Under the pieces are notes generated by a model, which was not told where the DNA came from, made no database searches, and saw only the letters and a list, made by a program, of their open reading frames with translations. A program made the position numbers and the translations under genes. Positions 35,640 through 47,379 of a stretch of DNA of 64,000 nucleotides are shown here, piece after piece. How positions within the stretch are numbered: the first letter of the stretch is position 1; each line of letters begins with the position of its first letter. The DNA comes from Metridium senile (lineage: Eukaryota; Cnidaria; Anthozoa; Actiniaria; Metridiidae). Location: contig OX459108.1 of the NCBI GenBank assembly GCA_949775045.1, positions 4,952,461-5,016,460 of the forward strand. Direction: 5' to 3'.

Positions 35640-38600
35640 CAGCTGCATAGAAAAATAAATACAATACAAGAACTGCGGCGAAGTTACTACGAATAGCGAC
35701 TAAATCGCTGTATTTTACGCTAATTAGAAATTATTGATAACAAAATATCACTGTTATTTGCCCAAGGTGTATTCCATATTCTCTTCTTTATTCACACTTC
35801 TAGAAAGTGATGTAAATGAGGCATGAAAAGATATATCATGTAAACACTCATACTTGATTGATAGAGCTAGAGATAATATTGGCTGGCCTTGTGTGACACT
35901 TGTAGGAGGGTAACTCTGCCAACAAAAAAACGTTTTTCCATGTTTGAACGATCGATGAAAAATATATAATTGAATTTACAAAACCATTTTAAACATGTTA
36001 TGTCTACTTTTGTAATGATTTTTTTGCTATTCATTTTGCTATTTCGAGCGCTGATCGAGGATCTCCGCGACAGTGATAATATGATTTTAGAATTGCGCGT
36101 GTACATTTCTAGAGAAAACGTCGTTTGTTATAACAACTTGAAATGTTTATGTTTTGCAAAACAAAAAGAAAATCTCCCCCACGTAGATACTTATTGAAGG
36201 AATAAGAATTAAGGCAACTGTTTACTATGTAGCAAAACCGTGATTGTGCAAAATAACTACTTTTGCAAAACTATATATTAAAATCTTTCGTTTATTGTGA
36301 AGATTCATTCAAAGTATAAATATGGAGAAAGTACGATTTGATATACTGAAGCAAGATCAAGCTCGTATCCAATTCGACGTTGTCTATGTCTTGGGACTAA
36401 GTAGCACGTACGATTTGACATATTGAGCCCCTAGGGACTAATCATATTCAAAAAATAAATAACAAAAGAAAATCGTTTTATATATATAGCGAATTGCATA
36501 TCTTATGGCTCTGGCACAGAGAACTAATATTTTTCAAATGTACATATAATGCACAAATATGTCGTATGTCGGCCCAAAAACTCATGCCGGGAAATATTGA
36601 AATTGATAAAAACACCGATAATTTTATATGGATGGACCGGAGAACAGCTTTTTTTATCGGTGGAATCTCTGATTTTTTTTTATTGAGTGGATATTGTTTC
36701 ACTAAAATATACGCCAGACTACCGAGTGGTCCATCCAGCCTCAAATATAGAAACCAATTAAATCAAATCTAAAACTTAGCAAATTATTTTTTTTGATAAT
36801 GACTCATGAAGAATCTTGCTTCTGTAGTAGTTTGTTTTGATACACTGATCTTGAGCAGCAATGATGAATCCTTCTGTTTCAGATTTCAGGCCAGTTGTCT
36901 ATTAACAAATCCTTACCCAGAATTTTATAATTCGAAAAGAACATTGATCCTCTATACATTTATTTGTAGAATCTAATGAAATTATCTACCACTTTAATGT
37001 TGTGCCAGCTCACTGCTGACCTTGTGACCTCCTACTCCTGCGATATTTTTACTCGTCTATGACTAGTTGGATAATAAAGCGATTTAGTCGCTATCCATAG
37101 TAACTTCGCCGCTGTTCTTGCATTGTATTTATTTTTTATGCAGCTGGCGCAATTATGATGTGATATATATTTTAAAATTTAAGTATTATATATATATTAT
37201 AAGGCCAACATGGTATTCATATTTGATATTTGCATACTGGAGTGAATCCGTTTTTTCGTCCATTGCTGTCAGCTAACCGATCAATCAATTTGTCAAGTCG
37301 AGGACGTAATTTGCATTTACAACCATGCTCTCCTACTTTTTCTGCAAAAGTTCGCAGCTCAATAACTTCGCTCAATTACATTTACCCCAACTGTCACAGT
37401 TATATATTTGATAACTTAAAATTCAGAATGCAGATTATTATTAAAACAATTTGTGCTGCACATAGTAAACTATGCTTTTAAAAATTGATGATTACGTTTC
37501 TTTTGCGTTATGATTTATAATGAAATAGATATTAAGCTTTCGGCTATCTTGGCCATCATCAGGTATCTATTTCATAATAAATCATAACGCAGAAGAAACG
37601 TAATCATCAATTTTTAACTAAATGCCTGCGTGCAAACAAATATTGAACTATGCTTTTGTTTTGCTATTTTTATAAGGCAAAAAGTATGACATAGCAAAAT
37701 AAATAGGATAAACTGGATATTTTTGTAAATGCTTGAGTTTAAACTTGATGTCAATAAACAATATCAAGGAGTTTTGGAGTCATTAAAGTAATTAATTTTG
37801 TCATACGAGGTCGTAAAGTTTGACAGACAAATTAGCGTCTCGAAGCAGCGATTTGACAAAATACTATTTTTTGCGACTTCCTCGTAAAACATGCAATATT
37901 TTTCAACACTAAAGACAACATGATTTGTTTCATGTTGAGGGCTACCTATGGATAAAATATGAGCAAAATCGATTTTTTCAGTGTTGCCACGTTTGCATGG
38001 TTTTTACAGAAATGTTATCTTGATATCACATTCGCTCGACATTTTCACAAGAGTAGAGAATATCATATTCACTTTGGTAGTAAAAGTATGGCGAACACAA
38101 ACTTTTCCTTAAAACTCCGATATCAATAATATCTCAAACTAAGTCATTTAAGGGTTAATAAATGCAAGTAATTTTGTTATAAAATGTTTATTCAGCACTA
38201 ACTTAATAGCTAAAAATTACAACATTAAATATGAATACAATGTTGGCTTTACAATATATGCCGTAGAATACTTAAAGTTTAAAACATATATCACATCATA
38301 ATTGGCAGCTGAAACAAAAAAATATATACAATGCAAGAACAGCGGGGAAGTTACTACGAATAGCGACTAAATCGCTGTATTTTACGCTAATTAGAAATTA
38401 TTGATAACAAAATATCACTGTTATTTGCCCAAGGTGTTGTTAATAGAAGATGTTATCAACATTTGCAACTGGCGCAAATATTACACATGTTGCACGTTGC
38501 ATTTTGGTTGAAAACTGGTTCACTTTAGATTCGCTTTAGATTTACACTAGTAGTGTATTCCATATTCTCTTCTTTATTCACACTTCAAGAAAGTGACGTG

Positions 38601-39240
38601 AATGAGGCATGAAAAGATGTCTAATTAATTTTGTCATACGAGGCAGACAAATTAGCATCTTGATCGAAGCAGCAATTTGAAAAAATGTTGTTTTTCGCAA
38701 CTTTTCTCGTAAAACATGCAATATTTTTCAAAACCAATTAAAATATAAACATTGCTTGGGTTTTACTGATTTTATTTTATAGCATTTTGCTGTTAAAAAG
38801 AGGGGAAATGTGATTATTTATGCAAATTACGTCCGCGACTTGACAAATCGAGTAATGTTAGTAGACTCTGCACCATAAGCAAGATTTTGCGAAAGCTCGC
38901 AGCTCAATAACTTCACTCAATTACAGTTACCCAACTGGATTTCTCACAGTTATATATTTAATACTTTAACAGTCAGAATGCAGATTATTATTGAAACATT
39001 TTGTGCTGCACATAGTAAGCTATGTTTTTGTTTTTGCCCTAATTTTTATAAATACCAAAAGTATGACAAAAATAAATATAATAATATCTTCAATTAACTG
39101 GATTTTTTTGTAAAGTTGAGATGACAATAATTAACATTAAGAAGGTTGAGAGTCATAAAAGTAAATCATTCTACCATACGAGGCCGTATTAGCGTAACAA
39201 ATTAGCGTCTTGAAGCAGCGATTTGACGAATTTTTGTTTT
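35640..39240 (+). repeat. ~4.3-kb direct duplication, copy 2
   Basis: Second copy of 31200-35460. Near its left edge a deletion joins GCCCAAGGTGT directly to ATTCCATATTC (35761-35781), removing about 90 bp present in the other copies of that unit. Confidence 0.8.
37478..37617. repeat. 140-bp hairpin with hammerhead-like loop, copy 2
   Basis: Same sequence as 33172-33311, carried along in the 4.3-kb duplication. Confidence 0.6.
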
Positions 39241-39692
39241 TCGCAAATATAATGCACAAATATGTCGTATGTCGGCTCAAAAACTCTGTAAAAACATGCC
39301 GGGAAATATTAAAATTGATAAAAACACCGATAATTTTATATGGATTGACCGGAGAACAGCTTTGTTTATCGGTGGAAAGTCTGATTTTTTTTTCTTATTG
39401 AGTGGATATTGTCTCACTAAAATATACGCCAGACTACCGAGTGGTCCATCCAGCCTTTTTGTTTTTTGATTATGACTCATATATAGAATACCTATCCTGT
39501 ATCAAAATCATTATTTGCCCGACTTCAATCAGGTAACAAGAAAAGCACCTCTAAAATCTAAGGTAGGTTTCCCTTCAATGATGTATATATAAATAGTTCT
39601 ATCTTTTTTACAATTACATTCTCGCTGGAATCAAAGGAAGTATAAATATTTTGCATGTATATTCAATAATCTGACCTTGTCAGTTTAGTTTA

Positions 39693-39754
39693 CTTACTTA
39701 CTTATTTCCGGTCGGATACACAATAGTGTCCACGGGATAGGAATTTCCACTCCA
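39693..39754 (-). mobile_element. 62-bp retroposon tail with 12-bp target duplication
   Basis: Present only in the right palindrome arm; the left arm has the uninterrupted site (25401-25420). CAGTTTAGTTTA flanks it on both sides (39681-39692 and 39755-39766). On the minus strand it ends in AAGTAAGTAAG, like the simple tail of a 5'-truncated LINE or SINE. Confidence 0.65.
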
Positions 39755-40292
39755 CAGTTTAGTTTATCAAGCGAAAAATTCCTAAAACTAGCAGTTTCTA
39801 ATAGAAAGTGATTGCTGCGAGTGCAAATTCTATTATTAAGTAACGTTAAATTAGTCAAAATGATTTGAATTATCTGTCATTGCCCATTAGATTGGGCGTA
39901 GCTCGTACACACAAACCATTCACATACATATTTATGCCTGTGTAAGTAAAAATTAAACGTGAAGCACCGTTTTTAATGAAAATACTTAGTAATTTGTCTC
40001 AACAAAATATCACTCCCTTTCTCAAACCCTTTGAATACGGCGTTTCTGTACGGGCACAGCCCACAATCGTACTAGCTCTTCCGCGATTTTCAGCTTTTTA
40101 TCCAGACATAAATCTTCGATATTCGAACGCATCAACGGTCATTTTTTTTACAGTGGAAGGTAGGCAAGGTTTTTTAACGGAGCTTCTGATTTGATGACTG
40201 AGGTTTCATTTTATTATGTCATAACGTGACTAATGAAAACTAAATAGCGGCTCTGTTCAGCATATTTGTACGAGATTTTTCACTTACATCAT

Positions 40293-40525
40293 CGCACAGA
40301 ATCCTATTGTCTTTTTGGACATTTACTTACGGCCCGTAAATTATTCAAAATAGACATAATTCGAATAAATTATCGACATTGATAGTTCTGATTGGTTGTT
40401 TAAACGACCGATTAGATGAAGTTCTGAACGGTTTACAAAATAATCATTTCACTTGTCCGACTTAAGCCGATTTATTACCGAGAACAAAGGGAGTAGGATT
40501 ACTTAATTAGAGTTATTACAAATTG
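40293..40525 (+). repeat. dispersed repeat, second copy of 8172-8425
   Basis: Same orientation as the copy at 8172, with small indels. It is not mirrored in the left palindrome arm at the matching point, so it is probably a separate insertion. Confidence 0.55.
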
Positions 40526-42081
40526 CAGCTTAACTTATTACACCGCATAACTTAAAGTGGCACATTGGGATTCGAACGTCAGTCGCAAGAGCCTTAGATA
40601 ATGAGCTCAAATATTCAGCTTAAAAAAGAGAAGCTTATAAAAAAGGTTTTTGTAGAAGTAAAGGGTGCAAAATATTGCTTGGATTACGATGTTAATTTTG
40701 CACCCCCTACCTAAGTTAAACCTGTTATTAAAACCCACAAATTACAGTTGGAATATTGGCTCCCCACAAAAAATGCCGATTTTTGACAAATTTGAGCTCA
40801 AAAAAGAGAAGCTTAGTTATTGACATTATTAAACATTTGATAGTGCAAACGTTTATTCAACATTTCATCTTTGATTTGCACCCCCTACCTAACTGAGATC
40901 ACCTTTTAAAAACTTTTAAAATGTATTTTATTACACGAAGTTGAGCAATTTTGGCCTGTTTTCTTTGTAAATTACCTCATTAAATACGCTTCGCCTGATT
41001 GAACTTCGCGCTCAAACAGCAGAAAAGACCCGGATGTGTCCGGGCATTCTGTGCGATGTTATGTGTTCAAAATATTGTAAAACTAAATTGGGATCATTTC
41101 TAAAAAAAACTTTGGGTCGAGAAATCGTGATATATCAAAAACGTATCCCAGTGTTCTCTCAGAAAAAACCTGAATTCATTTTAAACCGAAAATGTCGATA
41201 TCTTATAAACTACCACTGTGAAGGGGACTATTGCCGTCTTAGTTTGGATCTTAAGAGCCGCTCCTCGAAAGCTTCGAATATTTTCAGAAATGGTCGGATA
41301 CAACCCAACCTTAAACTTTGCATGGTGAAAGGAAATCATAAGCAAGTAATCAAATGGGCATTCTTTAATGGTCGTTTTATTTTAAAGCGATCACTTGAAA
41401 TCCGTTCAAAGTTTGGCCCTATATATTTTGGCCTAACTTTGCCGTCTGAAATTTTAAAAACTCAAAAAGTTTGCAGACCTCATGCGGCTATTCTGCTGCA
41501 AATATTTTAATTCTTATTAAATGGTTTCATGTATCATCATTTCGGCTTTGAAATGAGTATACTTATAAAATGAGTTTTATATTCATAGAAAACAATCAAC
41601 TTTTTATAGATATTTGAAGTAAAGACATTTTCAGGTTGTCGCCGAAGCCGTTATTTTGGTGCTTTTCATGAATCTTTTTCCTTTACAAGGGTTCTGATTT
41701 CCTCACAACCATGTATACCAAAATTTTATGGAAGAGTTGTGCTTTAACTACAATGAAAAACATTTCTGGGTAGTTTTGGCCACAAAAAATCGTCGTAAAA
41801 TGCAAGAAATATCAAAATTGAAAACTTCGATGAGCATTGTGTACTTCAACATTAGATGAGTTTTACATCATTAAAACCCAGTTAACTGGTTCAAATGTAT
41901 TATCAGAATGTAGCAAAATGAATATCCATCGATCTAAATGAGATTTTATGCGTAATTGTGAATGTAAACAAGTTTTTAATATATACAAGTCACCATTATC
42001 CATAGCGCTTATCTCGCATACTCCCACCTCCCCTCACAGGATATGGTAGATTTCAAAAAGTCTCAACTTTGCGGAGGAGGT

Positions 42082-42104
42082 GGGGGGGGGGGGGGGGGGG
42101 GGGG
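42082..42104 (+). repeat. 23-base G homopolymer
   Basis: An uninterrupted run of 23 G. The matching place in the left arm (near 24230) has only GGGGGAGGGGGAG-type sequence, so this is a recent expansion or an assembly artefact. Confidence 0.9.
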
Positions 42105-42739
42105 ATCAATAAAAAACTTTATGTTATAGTTAATTTTTTTTAAGATATAGAGTATATAACTCTTCGATAATAAGGGACTATACGATTAAAAATTAAGAAC
42201 ATTTTGGAATAATATTTTAAATCATTTATATCTCAAATGGCTATCAGCCAATTGTTATATCAACTTTGATTCTTTTGCGATACAAAAGGCATTTTTTCAT
42301 AAACACGGCGTTAGGAATATAGGTTAAAATGAAAAATTTCCCACTTTGTAAATATTTTCCAAAATCGAGGCTTTCTGCTTTTTTTACTTATCATAGCCCG
42401 TGGGGTTGGGGTGTGGTGGGGTTGGGTGGTTGGTGGTGTTGGGGTTGGGGTGGTGTTGCGTAATCCAGTTACGCGCCATGGATATTATTAATGCTACCCT
42501 GCGAGCAGAGATTTCTTTCTCTCTTACATGGAACGACGAGGAAAGAAACCTCTGCCGGCAGCCGGTTATTTACATCCAAGTTTCTGGATGTAAAACATTA
42601 TGGGCTATCTAATTATAAACTGGTTTTAAACAGTTTTTTCAAACATGTGATGACAGAAACTGACATCACTTTCCCAAGAGTAAATTAACGTTTACTTTTG
42701 ATTTCAATCAGTCGAGGCCGGGACCAACAAGATTTAACA

Positions 42740-43900
42740 TTCTCAAACTCATTAATAATTCATGAGCTAATTGTCCAACCAGAATGTCTGATTTGATCAG
42801 GTGGATGCGTTTGGAAACCCAGTGAAACCCATGTGTTTCTTCACAACCTTTGAGAACTGATTTTCATCCCATGTGATGGAATGCGTTCTTAATTTGCATA
42901 TTCATTGGATAGAAAAATATTTCTTAAGCTAGGATTTCCTAGCTACTCCTCCCTCCATCTTTTCTCCCCTTTACCTATCTCTTTCTCCTTTATCTATGTT
43001 TGTCTGTACTTACATACCTAATTATAATTTGTTTTTATCTTTTTACCTTGAACCTACTGAATATTGAGCCTGCTACCCTTGGAGTGGAAGTCCAGTGCTT
43101 TACCAATTGAGCTAACGAGGATTTCGCTGGCAATGTTGGATTGCATTTACATTTTATTTGTGTTTTTCGCCACAAATATGCTCTACACATTCATGAACGA
43201 GTACACAATTACACAAAGGAAAGACAAATAACGTTTAATTGATTTTATTTAATTAGCTTAATGTGGATTTAGTGAGTTGACACTACATTTATAGTACAAT
43301 TATTGAAATTGGCAGAAACAATGACTTCGTTTCACCATCATTACTAATTACGCTTTCTTGAAATTGAAATTAACAGTACTGTTATTGAAATTGGCACACT
43401 TCAAAAATGTGAGTCGCCCATTTATTTTAATATAGGGTAAACTTCGGCACTGCACTCTCTACGTTTGAGGCTTCTTCTTGCGAACTTTTGGGCCTGCGAA
43501 ATCTCGACTCCATGGCAGTTACTGACAATGCCTCCATCCTAAGGGTCTTTAAATACTATCGGTCAACAATGACTCAGCTCTTTCATAAGAAAACCGATTT
43601 CTTTAGAAAACCAATTTCTTTAGAAAATGGATTTTATTTATCTTCCTCGGGGGAATACATAACAATGAACTGATCATCCTATACAAAAAATATGAGTTTC
43701 AAACATGCAAGCTAATTAATACCCCCAATACAATTCTTCGGACCTAGATTTAGTCAATACAGCTCTTGACAATGACGATAATCTCATGGAATTATCAATT
43801 CGTATGAGAAGTAATTCCGAAAACTCGTGCTTCGTGTTTCATCGGGTTTCCAAACACTCGAAAACAATTAAAAGCACTCCGCCTGCGGCGTCGGCATTGC
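42740..43900. mobile_element. ~1.16-kb insertion in the right palindrome arm
   Basis: Comparison with the left arm (junction near 23750) shows about 1.16 kb of extra DNA between GATTTAACAT and GCTGTAGCTCTACG. GTTTGGAAACCCA near the left end and GGGTTTCCAAACAC near the right end form an imperfect inverted pair. It contains the tRNA-like SINE head. No clean target duplication seen. Confidence 0.55.
42960..43123 (-). mobile_element. tRNA-derived SINE-like sequence
   Basis: On the minus strand from 43122: CCTCG, then an A-box-like TTAGCTCAATTGG, then an anticodon-arm-like CTGGACTTCCACTCCAAG, then a degenerate B-box region (GCAGGCTCAATATTC). The acceptor and D stems do not close, so it is not a working tRNA. 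A pyrimidine/purine-rich body follows to about 42960. The 3' end is uncertain. Confidence 0.4.
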
Positions 43901-44940
43901 TGTAGCTCTACGCAACATTAGATTTACTCCACAGACAAACAATGTCGTTCTTATATTTCTTAATTGGAGTTTTCGACGACATTAAACGTAAAGCACTTCG
44001 CCATCTTTGCTCATTGCACGAAATACGATATCTTAACTTGTCACGCAAAAACCTAATTGATTGACCTTTGGAAAACGCGCATGCTCAACAGGATTAACAA
44101 CCGGTTACCGGCAGAGGTTTCTTTCAGGGGTATATATTTTATATCTTTTAAAAAAATGCTCAATTCAATTTAATTTGTTTTTCTTTGTAAATGTTAACCA
44201 GCGCCTGCTGTTGTTTAAATAATCAAGGGTAATCGGACTCTATTGTTAGGGTAGAGGGATATATTTTGTGTGTTTGTAAATGAATTGTGATATGAGCTCA
44301 TATGTGGTCTAATACACGAATAGATCGATATACTGTAATGGTAAACCCAGTTTAACATAACTCATCAGGGGTTAAGATGTTAAACTGTTGTCATTATGGT
44401 AGATAACAAACGTGTTTCATACTCCAAGGCCTTAGAGGTTAACCCTTTTTGGCAGCCTTAGATTTCTTAAGCATAGTAGGTTAATCAAATCACGTGGGGG
44501 TAGGGCTGAGTATATGAGGTATGCGCAATGGATAATGCAAGCTTGCATATAGTAAAAACTTGTTAACATTGAATATTTCGCGTAAAATCGCATTTTTTCT
44601 TCGATGGATTTGCATTTTGTTACATTCTGATAATACATTTGAAAAAGTTAAGGTATCAGGACTGGTTATGGACAACTCTCTGATCATTTTTGTTTCTTCT
44701 TCTATAAGTTAGATTGTGATATTATCTAACATATTCTTTAAAAATAATTCCGTTTTTACTTTCCAATTTCGCTAAATTGCTGATAATAAAATTCGTGACC
44801 AACATTTGTCCGGAACTCTCATGTCAACAGCTAATTAGCAATCCGTCATCGAAAGCTGGTTGCCAGGCAATAATATGAGCCCCATGTGATTTCATACTTG
44901 AATCGTCATGCGTGTTTACTCACAAAATCAAAAATCTTAC

Positions 44941-45485
44941 TCAAAAATCTTCTACACAATGCAACGCGAAAATCGAAAAACTTTTAATAATCTCTGTCAT
45001 ATTCATGGTGTAGATTCTCGTATAGTCCATTAAGATATATTCTTTAATGGCTTCTCGAAAGCGAGGATCGTCTTCTTTGTTATCGCCAAAACCAAAGAAA
45101 CCGTTCCCGCTCGAACGACGAAAATCTCTCGCAGAAAGCGATCGAGGCTCTTATTATGCTCAGGAAACACAAAGGTCAGAGGAACCTACACAAAGTACTG
45201 CACTTTGTAGTTAAGTGTTTGCTTCGAGGTTTTCTACAAACACTTCGCCATCAAATCTAGAAGTTAGAACGTCACAGTATTCACTCTGAAGTAAGCGGTA
45301 AAAGTAGCATTGTTATCTGTGCGTTGTTACAAAGGTATTGACATTAAATTACGATCATAATTACCTGGCCCCAATTCCCTCATTTGTTGAATAACAATTT
45401 CTCTATGTCGCCGTGGCGGCTCTGGTTGTGTGTTTGCGTCGGCCACAGCTTCGGCATTCACACGCGATCGTTTTCCTCTAGGCAT
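44941..45485 (-). CDS. small basic protein, two-exon gene (109 aa)
   Basis: Exon 1 runs 45485-45365: ATG, a basic start MPRGKRSR (possible nuclear signal), then IVIQQMRELGP, ending at a canonical donor (CCAG, GTAATT). Exon 2 runs 45149-44941, after an acceptor at 45151-45150. The phases match (one base plus two). It reads FGFGDNKEDDPRFREAIK and continues to TGA at 44943-44941. Composition is protein-like throughout. A GTAAGA right after the stop leaves open a further exon. A competing 55-codon frame on the plus strand at 45047-45214 overlaps exon 2; the minus reading is preferred because of the matching splice sites and phase. Family not recognised. Confidence 0.5.
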
Positions 45486-46143
45486 AGTTTGTTTCTTTAG
45501 TTGAATTTGTCAAATCGTATGTTAGGATTTCAGTGAGTGTCAACTAATATTATAGGCGAAATGCATCATAAAGTCATCATCGACATCGACTAGAAACATG
45601 GGTTTCAATACACCAGAGAACGAGTGACTGGAATAGCATCCTATTACACTAATAATAGCCTACGGTATGTGATAAAGACCAGGCAAGATGACAACTCATT
45701 GACAGATGAGGTGTCTGTGTAAACACTCAGCGGCTCCCTGGCCCGAAACTTATAAACGCGTTTTTCTCGGTAACTTTTTAGCCTCAAATTTTCATTTTTA
45801 AACGACTATCATCCGCTCAAATTTTAACAGATTGCAACTAAACTTCGCAATATTGTAGAACAATGTTTCAAGCGTGAGACGGTATCTGCGATTTTCAATT
45901 TTTTATTTTGTTAAAAAGATATCACTTCATTAGTAAGAAAATACATTAAAATATCAATCGTCGATGTTTGAGATCTCGTAGCAACTGATCTAAGATAGAT
46001 ATGAAAAATCCCAGGCACCGTTTTGGAGATTAACTTCTCTTAAATGCACAAACGTGTTTATTATTGACGTGACGGTAATTTGTAAAGGGCTGTGAATTTT
46101 CAAACAGAGGACACTCAAATTGCACTAAACTTTACATATCGTT
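45486..46143. other. non-coding flank of the Polinton
   Basis: No gene seen. It ends with ATCGTT, whose last five bases (46139-46143) are the left target-site duplication. Confidence 0.4.
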
Positions 46144-46890
46144 AGTAGTAGTCAATGGCCGATTCGAGGACAATTTGCCGTTGAGTTCAAAATTGGATTT
46201 CGTTACTGTATCACTTTTCTGTTGCCACGGCTGGATCTTCCAAAGAACAATTTGCATAGGCTTTCAAAACGGAAATTCAAAATTTATCTTTAAAAATGGT
46301 AATTCAAAATGGTTCTTTAAAAATGGAAATTGGATCATGTGACAGGAAATTTAACATAGGATTGCGTGACAGGAAATTTAACATAGGATTGCGTGACCAA
46401 AAATTCTGGGAAATGTCGTGACCAAAAATTCTAGGAAATTAGTGTGATCAAATTCTGGGAAATTAGTGTGATCAAATTTCGGTTAAAAATGGGAATCTAA
46501 CCTAGGTACCTAACCCTAGGATCTAAAATGAAATCCTAACCTTTTATTCACTATTGGTGCGTTTATTATGTGTTTTAATTTTAAGTTGAAGTGCGTTTAC
46601 TTAGATTTTATAAAAACTTTTATTTATATATAGAAATGTCTTCGAAAATGATACTTAAAGATATAGCACCTTATATAAATAATAATAAAATGTCTAATAA
46701 TATTTATACAATTCAAAATACCAATGGTAAAATTCAAACAAATATTAATAAATTTGCAGATTGGATTCTATCATATGTACCACCAAATATTAAAAAACCA
46801 ATAAATAATCGCCTTGAGGATTTGAAAAATAAAAACCAAGATATTTTCAATAAGATGGTAATGAAATTGAAAGAAAAACCAAAAATCAAA
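46144..46890 (+). repeat. Polinton left terminal inverted repeat
   Basis: Outer ~550 bp are practically identical to the inverse of the right end. From about 46705 inwards identity drops and the left copy lacks 66 bp that the right has; similarity ends near 46890. It contains short degenerate tandem blocks (GTGACAGGAAATTTAACA twice; GTGACCAAAAATTCT twice; GTGATCAAAT twice) at 46338-46480. Unusually, it extends into coding sequence: it includes the polB 5' end. Confidence 0.85.
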
Positions 46891-47259
46891 TATGATAATA
46901 GACTGTGCAATTTACAACTAGTAACACAACAACAGAATTGTAAAAAATCAGCTCAAGATAGAGATTATTCATTCACTGCTAAAAACCATCAAAATAGAAA
47001 ATGTGTGAAAGCTATTAACACAAAAACAAACGAAGAAACATTTTATAATAGTCTATACAGTGTTAATCAACATTTAGGTATTAACGCAGGAATAGTAAAA
47101 ATGGTTTGTGAAGGTTTGAATAATGTTAAAAATGGTATATCAAAGAAAGATAATTGTAAATATAAATTCAACTATATTTCAAAAGAAGAATTGCCAGAAA
47201 ATTATAAAAAATCTGCTAACAAACATCCGAAGAGGAAAAAAGCGGTTATAATATCATAG
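46636..47259 (+). CDS. PolB N-terminus fused to a truncated HNH/NUMOD homing endonuclease
   Basis: The start is the ATG at 46636; the frame is open from a GTG at 46591, but the ATG is the one shared with polB. 207 aa. Residues 1 to about 85 copy the N-terminus of the PolB at the other end (SSKMILKDIAPY, FADWILSYVPPN) with a 22-residue gap and several substitutions. From about residue 88 it switches to the C-terminal part of an HNH endonuclease (DNRLCNLQLVT, then QNC) and a NUMOD1-like DNA-binding repeat (KCVKAINTKTNEETFYNSL, then a helix-turn-helix with GIVKMVCEG). The first catalytic His half of HNH is absent, so nuclease activity is unlikely. It probably arose when the inverted repeat spread by gene conversion over a resident endonuclease gene. 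Confidence 0.75.
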   Translation: MSSKMILKDIAPYINNNKMSNNIYTIQNTNGKIQTNINKFADWILSYVPPNIKKPINNRLEDLKNKNQDIFNKMVMKLKEKPKIKYDNRLCNLQLVTQQQNCKKSAQDRDYSFTAKNHQNRKCVKAINTKTNEETFYNSLYSVNQHLGINAGIVKMVCEGLNNVKNGISKKDNCKYKFNYISKEELPENYKKSANKHPKRKKAVIIS

Positions 47260-47379
47260 ATTAATCAGTATTAATTTCACAGAAATAAATATATTCTTAC
47301 ATCATTGCTTTTATCAATCAATTATGTAATTTGAAGAACTTTAGAGGCCACAAGACCGGCACACCAGTGTTGGTTGCAT

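Larger units (their letters stand above)
39240..44654 (-). repeat. right arm of the giant palindrome
   Basis: Inverted counterpart of 22793-25990, lengthened by insertions at 39693-39754 and about 42740-43900. The outer end reads GTTAAGG then TATCAGGACTGG; that junction sequence recurs, inverted, at 62013-62037. The 158-codon frame at 41034-41510 has no recognisable domain, and its mirror in the left arm is interrupted. Confidence 0.75.

Noticed and set aside
41034..41510. 158-codon plus-strand frame in the right palindrome arm
   Set aside because: No recognisable domain; the mirrored region in the left arm is broken by stops and indels.
43053..43122. Possible tRNA gene (minus)
   Set aside because: The A-box and anticodon arm are tRNA-like, but the acceptor and D stems do not pair and the B-box is degenerate, so it is treated as a SINE head.
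45047..45214. 55-codon plus-strand frame with a Ser/Lys/Pro-rich product
   Set aside because: It overlaps exon 2 of the better supported minus-strand gene and has no splice or homology support of its own.
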